Part shown: in pieces, positions 1 to 8,231 of the stretch | How the letters are laid out: the number at the start of each line of letters is the position of its first letter | How positions within the stretch are numbered: position 1 is the first letter of the stretch | Assembly: GCF_000284415.1 (NCBI RefSeq) | Contig: NC_017059.1 | Span: 1,664,194-1,703,228, forward strand | DNA: 39,035 nucleotides | Direction: 5' to 3' | From: Pararhodospirillum photometricum DSM 122 | GTDB lineage: Bacteria; Pseudomonadota; Alphaproteobacteria; Rhodospirillales; Rhodospirillaceae | Made by a program: the position numbers and the translations under genes | The notes under the pieces: generated by a model | Told to the model about the DNA's origin: nothing | Database searches by the model: none | The model's input: the letters and a program-made list of their open reading frames with translations, nothing else

Positions 1-314
1 CAGGGGCAGTCCATCACCGGCACCGTCTCGCCCGGCGCCAGCCCCACGACCACCGGAGCGGTCGCGGCGGCGCGGGCCGAGGCGGTGAAGCTGTCGGTGG
101 GCTTGAGCCGGCCGTCGCGCAGGGCCTCGAACACCAGATAGGCGGTCATCATTTTGGTGAGCGAGGCCGGCGGAATGCGAAGGTCCAGGTCATTGGCCAG
201 CAGCACCGCCCCGGATCCGGCGTCCACCACCACGTGGCTCTCGGCGGCGCGCCCGTCCGGGATCGCCAGCAGGACCAGGAGGGCCGCCCCGCCAAGCCAC
301 CCCGCCGCCCTCAT
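1..314 (-). CDS. D-alanyl-D-alanine carboxypeptidase, N-terminal part (C-terminus beyond window edge)
   Basis: Serine penicillin-binding protein of the DacA/DacC type, expected to trim the terminal D-Ala from peptidoglycan stem peptides in the periplasm. Seen: a hydrophobic signal peptide (MRAAGWLGGAALLVLLA), then VVVDAGSGAVLLANDLDLR and PPASLTKMMTAYLVFEALR, where SLTK is the SxxK active-site motif with the nucleophilic serine. About 104 codons are present and the rest runs off the left edge. The ATG overlaps the xerD stop codon (ATGA at 311-314), so it is translationally coupled as the last visible gene of a minus-strand operon. Family assignment is firm; the exact paralogue (dacA, dacC, dacF) cannot be told from this part. 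Confidence 0.88.
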   Translation of the reverse strand, partial: MRAAGWLGGAALLVLLAIPDGRAAESHVVVDAGSGAVLLANDLDLRIPPASLTKMMTAYLVFEALRDGRLKPTDSFTASARAAATAPVVVGLAPGETVPVMDCP

Positions 315-1270
315 GCCTTGGGCCGGCGGGCGTGGGCCAGCGGATGGGCCGAGCGCACCAAGGTGCTCAGGCGCTCGTCCAGGACATGGGTATAGATCTG
401 GGTGGTCGCGATGTCGGCGTGCCCCAGGAGCATTTGCACCCCACGCAGGTCGGCGCCGTGGCTCAACATATGGCTGGCGAAGCAATGGCGCAAAACGTGG
501 GGAGAGACCTGGCTGGGCGGGATCCCCGCCGCGACCGCGAGTTCCCCCAGCATTTTGGCAAAGCCATCGCGCGTTAGGTGGCCCTCCCGGGCATCCGAGG
601 GAAACAAAAACGCCTGGGCCCGACGCTGGGCCGGCCCCTCTGGCGGCAAGGTCTCGGCCCGCACCGCCAGCCAGGCCCGCACCGCCGCCCGCGCCGGCTC
701 GCCCAAGGGCACCAAGCGGTCTTTGTCGCCCTTGCCGCGCACCACCATCATCTCGGGATCACGGGCCACGGCGGCCAGCGGCAGGCCGACCAGCTCCGAC
801 ACCCGCAAGCCGGTGCTGTAGAGCAACTCCATCAAGGCCCGCAGCCGAACCCCTCGCCCGCCCTCAACCCGGTTGGCCGCCGCGATCAGGGCGGCCACGT
901 CGGCTTCCGAGAGCACGCGCGGCAGGGGCCGTCCCTGGCGCGGTCCCTCCAGCCCCAGGGTGGGATCGTCCTCGCGGTGGCGCTCGGCGCGCAAAAAACC
1001 ATGGAACTGACGCAAGCACGCCAAACGCCGGGCCTGGGTGCGCGGCGCCAGCCCCGCCGCCGCCATCCCGCCGAGATAGGCCCGCACCAGCGCGCGCGAG
1101 ACCGACACGGCGGTGGCGTCATGGCTTGCCAAAAACGCCCCGTAGTCCACCAAGTCGCGGTGATAGGCCTCCAAGGTGCGCGGCGCCGCCCCGCGCTCGG
1201 CCACCATCATTTCCAAAAAAGCCTCGCTCTGGGCCCCGAACCCGGTCGGCAGGACGGAGGCCTCCCTCAT
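311..1270 (-). CDS. xerD: Tyrosine recombinase XerD
   Basis: Site-specific recombinase expected to work with XerC at dif to resolve chromosome dimers. 319 residues, a usual Xer length. The N-terminal SAM-like core-binding domain spans about 12-100 and the catalytic domain about 115-305. The full active-site set is visible: R156 (TGLRVSEL), K180 (VVRGKGDKDR), H258 and R261 (SPHVLRH), H284 (LLGHAD) and nucleophile Y293 (TQIYTH). The start ATG overlaps the upstream stop codon (ATGA, 1267-1270). XerD rather than XerC is inferred from the position divergent from aroK-aroB, a common alphaproteobacterial arrangement, and from similarity as remembered. Confidence 0.9.
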   Translation of the reverse strand: MREASVLPTGFGAQSEAFLEMMVAERGAAPRTLEAYHRDLVDYGAFLASHDATAVSVSRALVRAYLGGMAAAGLAPRTQARRLACLRQFHGFLRAERHREDDPTLGLEGPRQGRPLPRVLSEADVAALIAAANRVEGGRGVRLRALMELLYSTGLRVSELVGLPLAAVARDPEMMVVRGKGDKDRLVPLGEPARAAVRAWLAVRAETLPPEGPAQRRAQAFLFPSDAREGHLTRDGFAKMLGELAVAAGIPPSQVSPHVLRHCFASHMLSHGADLRGVQMLLGHADIATTQIYTHVLDERLSTLVRSAHPLAHARRPKA

Positions 1271-2899
1271 GCGCGCGACCCCAGGGCTTCCACGGCCAGG
1301 GCGCGGGCCTCCTCGACCAGCCCCACCTGCTCCAAGGCGGCGCATACCCGGGCCAGAACCTCGGCGGACGCCTGCACTGGCCCGCCGGCCTCTCCCAAAA
1401 CCGCGAGCGCCAGCAACGCCACCCGACCCCGCCGGCCCAAGGCGGCCTCCTGCTCCAGACGGCTCAAGGAGCCCGACGCCGCCGGGCGGCCCAAGGCGAC
1501 CGGGGCCTCGGGGCGAGACAAGGCTTCCGAGGCCAAGCCATGGCCCCCCGCCACGCGGTCGAGCGACGCCAGAGCCTGGGCCAGCGGCGCCAGCTCGGGC
1601 CGCACCCGGGCTTCGTCTTGCAGCAGCCACAGCCAGCCCGCCCCGTGCGCGACATCGCCCGCCAGATACAAGGCGCGGGCCATCTCCGGGGCGGCCTCGG
1701 CCAAGGACCGCTGGACCGGGACGCGGGCCAGGGCCGGAGCCAAGACCCGGGCCACCGTTTGATACAACGCCGCATCGCGCAACCGCGTCGCGGCCAGGAC
1801 TTGCAAGGCGGCGGGAAGAGCCTGCGACAGGTCGCCCCCGCCGAGCACGGCGGGATCGACAAGCACCGCCCCCTCGCCAACGGCATTGCGCAGGCTCTGG
1901 ACCAGGGCGGCCCGGGCCAGGGGCGTTTGGCCGCTGGGGCTGGCTCCGGCCTCGGCCTGAGGGGTATCGCCATAAAGAAACACCAAGGCCTCGGTGGGCA
2001 AGGCGCCCCGGGCCTCGGCCCGCTCGGCGGCCTCCAAACGAACCGCCGGGGCGCTGGGCCCCGACAAGGCCACGGCGCGCAACAGCCACGGGGCGGCGTC
2101 TTTCAGCAAGGCGGCGGGCACCGGCTCTTGCGCCTCGCGGTAAAGCACGACATCGACAGCGTCGCTCAGGGTGGGCTTGCGCAAGCGGGCCTGGGACAAG
2201 CCGGCCAGACGCTCGGCCAGAATCAAGAAGGTCTCGTCGGCCTCCCGGGTTTCGCGCAACAAGCCCATGCCCAGCGCGGCGGCCTCGCCTTGGCCGCTGC
2301 GAGCCTCGCACACCACCCGGACCCGCAGACCATGCCGGGCGCTGGCGGGATCGCGATCGTCTTCCGGGGGGGCGGCACACACCGCATCAAGCTGGTCTTG
2401 CAGCATCAGGGCATCGCGGCGCCCCCGCTCCAGGGCGGGCGGCAGGGATCCCAATGGCGCCTGGGCGAGCAGGGCGATCACATCGCCGTGCAGCCCGAGG
2501 CGAAACAACAGATCGACCCGCAGGGGCAGCAAGGTCCCTGCCGATGCGTCCGGCTCGGACGCGGGGGGCGGTGGCGGTGGTCAGCAGCACGCGACGGGCG
2601 AGGGCTGTCATGGCCCGCGAGGGCAAGCCGACCGGCACCCCGGCCAGCAGCGCCGCCGCCTCGCGTCGGGACAGGTCCCGCCACAGGTCCGCGCCCACGC
2701 CCTGCTCTTGCCCACGATTGCCCTCACCCAGCACCCCCAAGGCGTCGAGGTCCACCCCTCCCAAGGCCCAGATCTGGACCCCTCGCGGCCCGGGCAGGGC
2801 TTCTCCCAGGGCCGGCGGCGCCGCTGGGCGGGTCTCGAAGGGCATCAAGGGCACGGGACCTTGCGCCGCGCTCCCCCCCGCCCCCAACCCCACCCCCAC
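1267..2899 (-). CDS. Unknown alpha-helical protein, apparent frameshift
   Basis: Function not recognised. The gene reads as about 540 residues if one extra base is removed from the six-G run at 2563-2568. The upstream frame (2899 to about 2570) encodes QIWALGGVDLDALGVLGEG and ALARRVLLTTATAP, and the downstream frame continues SEPDASAGTLLPLRVDLLFRLG to a C-terminus at 1267. The rest is Ala/Leu-rich repeated helix pairs resembling degenerate TPR/HEAT-like repeats, with no catalytic motif. The start is uncertain: GTG at 2899 is the first in-frame codon after the preceding stop, and ATG 2937 is possible if the G-rich tract 2873-2890 also carries an indel. It lies in a tight operon between the 44-residue membrane protein and xerD (4-nt overlap). 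Confidence 0.6.
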
Positions 2900-2923
2900 G
2901 CCCCACGGAGCAGGCCCAGCCCT

Positions 2924-3058
2924 CTAATAACGGTCATTCGGGATGACCTTGACGATGGTCCGGGTGGGCGGGGCCATGTCCAAACTGGCCAGAACGACCC
3001 CCAGACCGACCACGCCAAGGATCACGACCACCAGGATGCTGCGAATGAGATAACGCAT
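2924..3058 (-). CDS. Small single-pass membrane protein (44 aa)
   Basis: Encodes 44 residues: basic start MRYLIR, one hydrophobic segment (residues 7-25, SILVVVILGVVGLGVVLAS), and a short polar tail ending PTRTIVKVIPNDRY. The start at 3058 is chosen because residues before this Met in the longer frame do not look coding. A small protein with a similar VIPNDR tail beside xerD is familiar to me from other Rhodospirillales, but its function is unknown. It is the first gene of the minus-strand operon leading to xerD and is divergent from aroK, with 118 nt between the starts. Confidence 0.6.
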   Translation of the reverse strand: MRYLIRSILVVVILGVVGLGVVLASLDMAPPTRTIVKVIPNDRY

Positions 3059-3104
3059 GGGACTCTTGTTCCAGAAACCGGGGAAGAGAGACGTGCGGAG
3101 AAAA

Positions 3105-3126
3105 ATCGGTTCGACACGAAACCGAT
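3105..3126. promoter_or_regulatory. Inverted repeat between divergent aroK and the xerD-side operon
   Basis: ATCGGTT at 3105-3111 and its perfect complement AACCGAT at 3120-3126, separated by 8 nt, lie in the 118-nt gap between divergent starts 3058 and 3177. Two half-sites with 15-nt centre spacing suit a dimeric regulator. No factor is identified and no promoter hexamers are clear. Confidence 0.35.
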
Positions 3127-3176
3127 CGCGATAGGGTCTACCGGAACGCCCGGAAACTGTGTATGCAATCCAGACC

Positions 3177-3842
3177 ATGACATCGCAAGCGCAGTGTACC
3201 GGCTCCCCTCTTTCGGATCAACGCCACCCGGTCGGCGGCCCGGAGGCCTCCGCCCCGTGCGCCCCCCTGGGCGATGGGTCTGCTCCCGGGTTGCAGCGGA
3301 CCGTGGTTTTGGTGGGCCTGATGGGGGCCGGCAAAACCTGCGTGGGGCGTTGCTTGGCCCGCATGGCCGGCGTTCCCTTTGTGGATGCCGATGCGGAGAT
3401 CGAGACGGCGGCCCGCCTGCCCATTGCCGAAATTTTTGCCCGCTACGGCGAGGCCGAGTTCCGAGCCACCGAGCGCCGGGTGATGGAACGCCTGCTGGAG
3501 CGCTCGCCCTGTGTGCTGGCCACCGGGGGTGGCGCCTTCATGGCCGAGGAGACCCGGGCCTTGATCCGGGCGCAGGGGGTCTCGCTGTGGCTGCGGGCCG
3601 ACCTGGAGACCCTGGTGGCGCGCACGGCCGGACGCAGCCACCGCCCGCTGCTCAACACCGGCGATGCGCGCGAAACCCTGCGCGGCCTGATGGAGCGGCG
3701 CTATCCGGTGTATGCCGAGGCCGATGTGGTGGTCGATACCACCCAGGAGCCGCCGCACACCACGGCCCGGCGCGCCTGGGACGCCTTGGCCCGGACCCCG
3801 GCCTTTGTTGTTTCCCCGTCTTCCCCGGAGTTCCTGCCGTGA
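3177..3842 (+). CDS. aroK: Shikimate kinase
   Basis: Phosphorylates shikimate with ATP in the chorismate (aromatic amino acid) pathway. 221 residues from ATG 3177. The Walker A motif GLMGAGKT is at residues 47-54, the shikimate-binding DADAEIE follows shortly, then [10 protein letters not shown] and the glycine loop ATGGGAF, all family hallmarks. An N-terminal extension of about 40 residues before the kinase fold is longer than in E. coli AroK but common in alphaproteobacteria. A GTG at 3159 would add six residues. The stop overlaps the aroB start (GTGA, 3839-3842), so the two are coupled. Confidence 0.93.
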   Translation: MTSQAQCTGSPLSDQRHPVGGPEASAPCAPLGDGSAPGLQRTVVLVGLMGAGKTCVGRCLARMAGVPFVDADAEIETAARLPIAEIFARYGEAEFRATERRVMERLLERSPCVLATGGGAFMAEETRALIRAQGVSLWLRADLETLVARTAGRSHRPLLNTGDARETLRGLMERRYPVYAEADVVVDTTQEPPHTTARRAWDALARTPAFVVSPSSPEFLP

Positions 3843-4948
3843 TCACCGTGACCGTGCCCCTGGGCGAGCGCTGCTATCCCATCCACATCGGGGCCGGTCT
3901 ATTGAGTCAGGCGGGCGCCCTGATCGCCCCGGTGATCCGCCGTCCCCGGGTGTTCGTGGTGACAGACACCGCCGTCGCCCCCTTGCACCTCCCCGCCCTG
4001 CTCGCCTCGCTGGATGCGGCCGGACTGGTCCATGACCATGTGGTCCTGCCCCAAGGCGAGGGCACCAAAAGCTTTGCCCAGTTGGAAAGCCTGCTTGAAA
4101 CCCTGCTGGCCGCCCGGGTCGAGCGCTCGACCACCCTGGTCGCCCTGGGCGGCGGGGTGATTGGCGACCTCACGGGCTTTGCCGCCGCCGTGCTGCTGCG
4201 CGGCGTGGACTTCGTGCAGATCCCCACCACCTTGCTGGCCCAGGTGGACAGCTCGGTCGGCGGCAAGACCGGCATCAACACCCGCCACGGCAAAAATCTG
4301 GTGGGCGCCTTCCACCAGCCGCGCCTTGTGCTGGCCGATACCGCCGTTCTCGATACCCTGGGGCCGCGCGAGCTGCGCGCCGGCTATGCCGAGGTGGTGA
4401 AATACGGGGTGATCGACGACGCGCCGTTCTTTGCTTGGCTGGAGCAGCACGGCCCCGCCTTGCTGGAGGGCGCCCCTCAGGCCCGGGCCGAGGCCATCGC
4501 CACCGCCTGCCGGGCTAAGGCCCGGATCGTCGGGGCCGACGAACGCGAAAGCGGGCAGCGGGCCTTGTTGAACCTGGGTCACACCTTTGGCCATGCCTTC
4601 GAGGCGGAAACGGGGTTCTCCCGCACCTTGTTTCATGGCGAGGCGGTGGCGCTCGGCATGGTTCTGGCGCTTGATCTGTCGGTGCGCTTGGGCCTGTGCC
4701 CGGCCGAGGACGTGCTGCGCCTGACCCGTCACCTGGAAGACGTGGGGCTGGCCGTGGATCCAAGAGCGGTGCCAAGCGCCCCGGTCTGGGACGTGGACCG
4801 CCTGCTGGAGCACATGGGCCACGACAAAAAGGTGGCGGATGGCCGGATCACCTTTGTTTTGGCCCGGGGGATTGGGCGGGCGTTTCTGGAGCGCGAGGTT
4901 GACCCGCAGAGGGTGCGCGAGAGCGTGCGGGCCTTTGTGGGCGGGTGA
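3839..4948 (+). CDS. aroB: 3-dehydroquinate synthase
   Basis: Converts DAHP to 3-dehydroquinate, the second step of the shikimate pathway, using NAD and a divalent metal. 369 residues, the normal length. Seen: NAD-site [11 protein letters not shown] (about 104-114), [21 protein letters not shown] (about 127-147), GYAEVVKYG, and the metal-binding histidines of NLGHTFGHA and [11 protein letters not shown]. The start is GTG 3839, overlapping the aroK stop. A large palindromic repeat begins 1 nt behind the stop codon. Confidence 0.95.
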   Translation: MITVTVPLGERCYPIHIGAGLLSQAGALIAPVIRRPRVFVVTDTAVAPLHLPALLASLDAAGLVHDHVVLPQGEGTKSFAQLESLLETLLAARVERSTTLVALGGGVIGDLTGFAAAVLLRGVDFVQIPTTLLAQVDSSVGGKTGINTRHGKNLVGAFHQPRLVLADTAVLDTLGPRELRAGYAEVVKYGVIDDAPFFAWLEQHGPALLEGAPQARAEAIATACRAKARIVGADERESGQRALLNLGHTFGHAFEAETGFSRTLFHGEAVALGMVLALDLSVRLGLCPAEDVLRLTRHLEDVGLAVDPRAVPSAPVWDVDRLLEHMGHDKKVADGRITFVLARGIGRAFLEREVDPQRVRESVRAFVGG

Positions 4949-4949
4949 A

Positions 4950-5030
4950 GGAAGGAAGGCTGGGGAGGCGGGCCCCCCAGGAATGGAGGGGTCTGGGGAG
5001 GCCCGCCTCCCCAGCCTTCCTTCCCTCCCT
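4950..5030. repeat. Palindromic intergenic repeat, copy A (composite)
   Basis: Copy A sits directly behind aroB. The core is CTGGGGAGGC (4993-5002), CC, GCCTCCCCAG (5005-5014), preceded by GGAGGGGT and followed by CCTTCCTTCC. A second, partial copy in inverted orientation lies at 4950-4979, so 4950-4974 and 5000-5024 form a perfect 25-bp inverted repeat with a 25-nt loop. The RNA would fold very stably. There is no long U run, so termination on the plus strand is likely but unproven. Confidence 0.85.
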
Positions 5031-5109
5031 CGCTTAATAGGTATCGATTCGCTATTTTTCCGACTAAGATTGAGGCAGTCCCGCCCCGCCCGCCCGCCCC
5101 CTTGAGGCC

Positions 5110-6375
5110 ATGACCGTCACCCTGATTGTCGTCTTGATTCTGATCGTGCTCTCGGCCCTGTTCTCCAGTTCGGAAACAGCGTTGACAGCAGCGTCCCGCC
5201 CCTTGATGCACGAGTTGGAGCGCGATGGCGATGGCCGGGCCAGTGTCGTCAACCGCCTGCTGCGCTCGCGCGAACGCCTGATCGGCACCATCCTCATCGG
5301 TAATACGGCGGTCAATATCCTGGCCTCCAGCTTGGCCACCAGCTTGGCCATCACGCTGTTTGATGAAGCGGGCGTCGCCTATGCCACCGTGACCATGACG
5401 GTGGTCTTGCTGATTTTTGGCGAGATTTTGCCCAAGACCTATGCGCTGATCCACACCAACCCGCTGGCCCTGCGCGTGGCGCCGATCATGGCGGTGCTAA
5501 CGTGGCTGCTGTTTCCCGTCACCACTGTTTTCCAAGGCGTGGTCAAGGGGCTTTTGCATCTTTTGCGAGTTAGGCGCCCCCAGGACGCCGGGGGCGCGTT
5601 GGCCTTGTCGGAATTGCGCGGCGCTATTGAGCTTCACACCGCCGACAGCCCGGACAAGGCAGTCCGGGACGAACGCGCCATGCTGCACAGCATTCTCGAT
5701 CTCACGGACGTGCCGGTCTCGGACATCATGATCCACCGCTCCAACGTGATGTCGATCGACGTCGAGCAGTCCACCCCTGACATCGTGACCCTGGTTCTGG
5801 AGAGCCCCTTCAGCCGCATCCCCCTGTGGCGGGAACGCCAGGACAACATCGTCGGTTTGCTGCACACCAAGGATCTGCTGCGCGCGGTGCAGGGGCACCG
5901 GGGGCCTTTGGAGAGCCTGAACGTCGAGCGCTTGGCCGCCCCCCCCTGGTTCGTGCCCGATACCACCACGCTGTGGAGCCAGCTTCAGGCCTTCCGCCAA
6001 CGGCGCGAACACTTTGCCCTGGTGGTGGACGAATACGGCAGCCTGCTGGGCATCGTCACCTTGGAAGATATCCTGGAGGAAATCGTCGGCGACATCACCG
6101 ACGAACACGACATCGTGCTGGCCGGGGTACGGCCCCAGCCCGATGGCAGCTTTCTCATCAATGGCGAGGTCACGCTGCGCGACCTCAACCGCGAGTTCGA
6201 CTGGGCCCTGCCCGACGAGGAAGCGGCGACTCTGGCCGGCCTAGTCCTTCGGGAATCGCGGTCGTTGCCAAGGGTGGGGGAAATCTTCCAGTTTCACGGC
6301 TTTCGCTTCGAGGTCACCAAGCGGGTGGGCAATCGCTTGTCTCAGTTGCGCGTCACCCCTTTGACGCCGTCTTAA
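5110..6375 (+). CDS. CNNM/CorC-family (HlyC/CorC) membrane transporter with CBS pair
   Basis: 421 residues. The N-terminal CNNM (DUF21) domain has about four hydrophobic segments (residues 1-20, about 55-80, about 90-115, about 118-135). It carries SSSETALTAASR near residue 20 and FGEILPKTYA near residue 100, both family signatures. A CBS-pair domain follows (about 195-325: VPVSDIMIHRSNV, LVVDEYGSLLGIVTLEDILEEIVGDI), then a C-terminal CorC/HlyC domain (about 340-420). Family members act in Mg2+ or Co2+ efflux and metal homeostasis; the substrate here is inferred. It follows aroKB in an order often seen in alphaproteobacteria but is separated from them by repeat copy A, so it probably has its own promoter in 5030-5109. 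Confidence 0.88.
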   Translation: MTVTLIVVLILIVLSALFSSSETALTAASRPLMHELERDGDGRASVVNRLLRSRERLIGTILIGNTAVNILASSLATSLAITLFDEAGVAYATVTMTVVLLIFGEILPKTYALIHTNPLALRVAPIMAVLTWLLFPVTTVFQGVVKGLLHLLRVRRPQDAGGALALSELRGAIELHTADSPDKAVRDERAMLHSILDLTDVPVSDIMIHRSNVMSIDVEQSTPDIVTLVLESPFSRIPLWRERQDNIVGLLHTKDLLRAVQGHRGPLESLNVERLAAPPWFVPDTTTLWSQLQAFRQRREHFALVVDEYGSLLGIVTLEDILEEIVGDITDEHDIVLAGVRPQPDGSFLINGEVTLRDLNREFDWALPDEEAATLAGLVLRESRSLPRVGEIFQFHGFRFEVTKRVGNRLSQLRVTPLTPS

Positions 6376-6387
6376 AAAAGGTCCCCC

Positions 6388-6963
6388 ATGCCCCTGCCCC
6401 CTCCGTTGGCGCCGCGCGCGCCCTTGCACCACCGGCGCATCGACTGCCAGGGGTTTGAGCGATCCGATGGCCTGTGGGATATTGAGGGCCGCCTGATCGA
6501 CACCAAGGCGTACAGCTTCCCCAACCACGATCGCGGCACGATCCACGCCGGCGACCCGGTGCACGACCTGAGCCTGCGCCTGACCATCGACGTCGGCTTA
6601 ACCATTCACGCGGCCGAGGCGGTGATTGATGCCAGCCCCTTTTGTGGCTGCCCAGACATTGCCTCGGCCTACGGCGCGCTCGTTGGCTTGACCATCGGCC
6701 CCGGCTTTCGCGCCGAGGCCCGGCGCCGCCTGGGCGGACGGGCGGGCTGCACCCACTTGACCGAGCTTTTAGGGCCCCTGGCCACCACCGCCTTCCAAAC
6801 CCTGCACCGAGCCCGCGAGGAGCGCCAAGACGCCGCCCAGGGCCAGATCAGCGCCTTGATTGACTCCTGCCATGCCCTGCGGGCCGATGGACCGGTGGTA
6901 GCGCGCGAATGGCCAGACCGAGCGCCCGCCCCTGACACCCCCAGGACCCAGCGATCCGTGTAA
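6388..6963 (+). CDS. DUF2889 family protein
   Basis: 191 residues matching the DUF2889 pattern: N-terminal LHHRRIDCQGFERSDGLWD, then DIEGRLIDTKAYSF, the acidic-aromatic core, ASPFCGCPDIASAYGALVGL, GCTHLTELLGPLATTAFQT, and a variable tail. The conserved Cys/His residues (CGCP, GCTH) suggest metal or redox chemistry, but no function is established that I can name. It starts 12 nt after the corC-type gene with AAAAAAGG as a weak ribosome site, so it is probably co-transcribed. Repeat copy B follows. Confidence 0.75.
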   Translation: MPLPPPLAPRAPLHHRRIDCQGFERSDGLWDIEGRLIDTKAYSFPNHDRGTIHAGDPVHDLSLRLTIDVGLTIHAAEAVIDASPFCGCPDIASAYGALVGLTIGPGFRAEARRRLGGRAGCTHLTELLGPLATTAFQTLHRAREERQDAAQGQISALIDSCHALRADGPVVAREWPDRAPAPDTPRTQRSV

Positions 6964-6978
6964 GCCTCGCCTTGTTCA

Positions 6979-7033
6979 AAGGAAAAGACCGAGGGGTCTG
7001 GGGAGGCCGCGCCTCCCCAGCCTTTTCTTTTCC
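6979..7033. repeat. Palindromic intergenic repeat, copy B (between convergent genes)
   Basis: Core CTGGGGAGGC (6998-7007), CGC, GCCTCCCCAG (7011-7020), with 5' flank GAGGGGT and 3' flank CCTTTTCTTTTCC. Upstream GGAAAAG (6981-6987) can extend the stem against CTTTTCC. It lies between the convergent DUF2889 gene and recA, whose stop codon is the next base, so it can terminate both transcripts. Confidence 0.85.
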
Positions 7034-8110
7034 TTACTCCTCGGCCGGGGCGTCGTCGGTGCCGGGGCTGCCGATCATCTTATCGGCGATCAGGCCGGCG
7101 TTGGCCCGAATGGCGTTTTCGATCTCCTCGGCCATGACCGGGTTGTCGCGCAGGAACTGCTTGGCATTCTCGCGGCCCTGGCCGATACGGGTCGAGTTGT
7201 AGGAGAACCACGCCCCGGACTTTTCGATCAGGTTGGCCTTGACGCCCAGGTCCAGGATTTCGCCCATCTTGGACACGCCTTCGCCATACATGATGTCGAA
7301 TTCGACGACCTTGAACGGCGGGGCCACCTTGTTCTTGACCACCTTCACCCGAGTCTGGTTGCCGACGATATCTTCCTTATCCTTGACCGCGCCAATGCGC
7401 CGGATATCCAGGCGCACCGAGGCATAAAACTTGAGGGCATTGCCGCCGGTGGTGGTTTCCGGGTTGCCGAACATCACCCCGATCTTCATGCGGATCTGGT
7501 TGATGAAGATGATCAAGGTATTGGAGCGCGACACGGTCCCGGTCAGCTTGCGCAGAGCCTGGCTCATCAGGCGCGCTTGCAAGCCGACATGGGAATCGCC
7601 CATGTCGCCCTCCAGTTCCGCCTTGGGCACCAGGGCCGCCACCGAGTCCACCACCAGAACATCAATGGCCCCCGAGCGCACCAAGGTGTCGGCGATTTCC
7701 AGGGCCTGTTCGCCGGTATCGGGCTGGCTGATCAGTAACTCGTCGAGATTGAGCCCCAGCTTGCGACCATAGAGGGGGTCAAAGGCGTGCTCGGCGTCCA
7801 CAAAGGCGCAACTTCCGCCTTTTTTCTGGGCCTCGGCGATGACGTGCATCGCCAAGGTTGTTTTGCCCGAGCTTTCCGGGCCGTAAATCTCGACAATGCG
7901 TCCACGCGGCAAGCCGCCGACGCCCAGCGCGATGTCCAGCCCGAGGGATCCGGTGCTGATCGACTCGGTTTCCACCACCCGTTCGCGCTGCCCAAGGCGC
8001 ATGATCGAGCCCTTGCCAAAGGACCGCTCGATCTGCCCAACGGCTGCTTCCAACGCCTTTTGCTTGTCCATGGTATCCTTATCCACCAGGCGCAACACGC
8101 TTTGCGACAT
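7034..8110 (-). CDS. recA: Recombinase RecA
   Basis: DNA strand-exchange ATPase and SOS co-protease. 358 residues from ATG 8110. Walker [10 protein letters not shown] is at residues 78-86, followed by the [20 protein letters not shown] region, [17 protein letters not shown] and [27 protein letters not shown], with an acidic tail ending DDAPAEE. The start is decided by an AAGGAGG ribosome site just upstream. A second Met ([19 protein letters not shown]) 13 residues in is the classical RecA beginning, so this protein has the short N-terminal extension often seen in Rhodospirillales. It lies 121 nt behind cckA, with its own candidate promoter and SOS box. Confidence 0.97.
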   Translation of the reverse strand: MSQSVLRLVDKDTMDKQKALEAAVGQIERSFGKGSIMRLGQRERVVETESISTGSLGLDIALGVGGLPRGRIVEIYGPESSGKTTLAMHVIAEAQKKGGSCAFVDAEHAFDPLYGRKLGLNLDELLISQPDTGEQALEIADTLVRSGAIDVLVVDSVAALVPKAELEGDMGDSHVGLQARLMSQALRKLTGTVSRSNTLIIFINQIRMKIGVMFGNPETTTGGNALKFYASVRLDIRRIGAVKDKEDIVGNQTRVKVVKNKVAPPFKVVEFDIMYGEGVSKMGEILDLGVKANLIEKSGAWFSYNSTRIGQGRENAKQFLRDNPVMAEEIENAIRANAGLIADKMIGSPGTDDAPAEE

Positions 8111-8189
8111 CTCCGCAGCCTCCTTATCCCACGGCGCCTTGCGACCGTGCAACCCGGGAACAGGGTACCTTTTTTGCCCCGAGATTCAA

Positions 8190-8204
8190 GATCAAAATGA
8201 GAAC
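8190..8204 (-). promoter_or_regulatory. Candidate LexA (SOS) box upstream of recA
   Basis: Read on the recA strand this is GTTC, 7 nt, GATC, one base off the alphaproteobacterial LexA consensus GTTC-N7-GTTC, about 80 nt before the recA start. A possible -35 (TTGAAT) and a weak -10 (TACCCT) follow with 16-bp spacing. The mismatch keeps confidence modest. Confidence 0.4.
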
Positions 8205-8231
8205 ATAAGGAGACATTCAAAGAACACAGGG

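Noticed and set aside
154..2946. Open frame of 930 codons on the plus strand
   Set aside because: It is antisense to xerD and the unknown helical protein, is rich in Pro/Arg/Gly, has no domain, and results from the GC bias at third positions.
2171..3838. In-frame extension of aroB back to 2171
   Set aside because: The extension reads over the divergent genes and aroK in the wrong frame; aroB itself begins at GTG 3839 with a family-like N-terminus.
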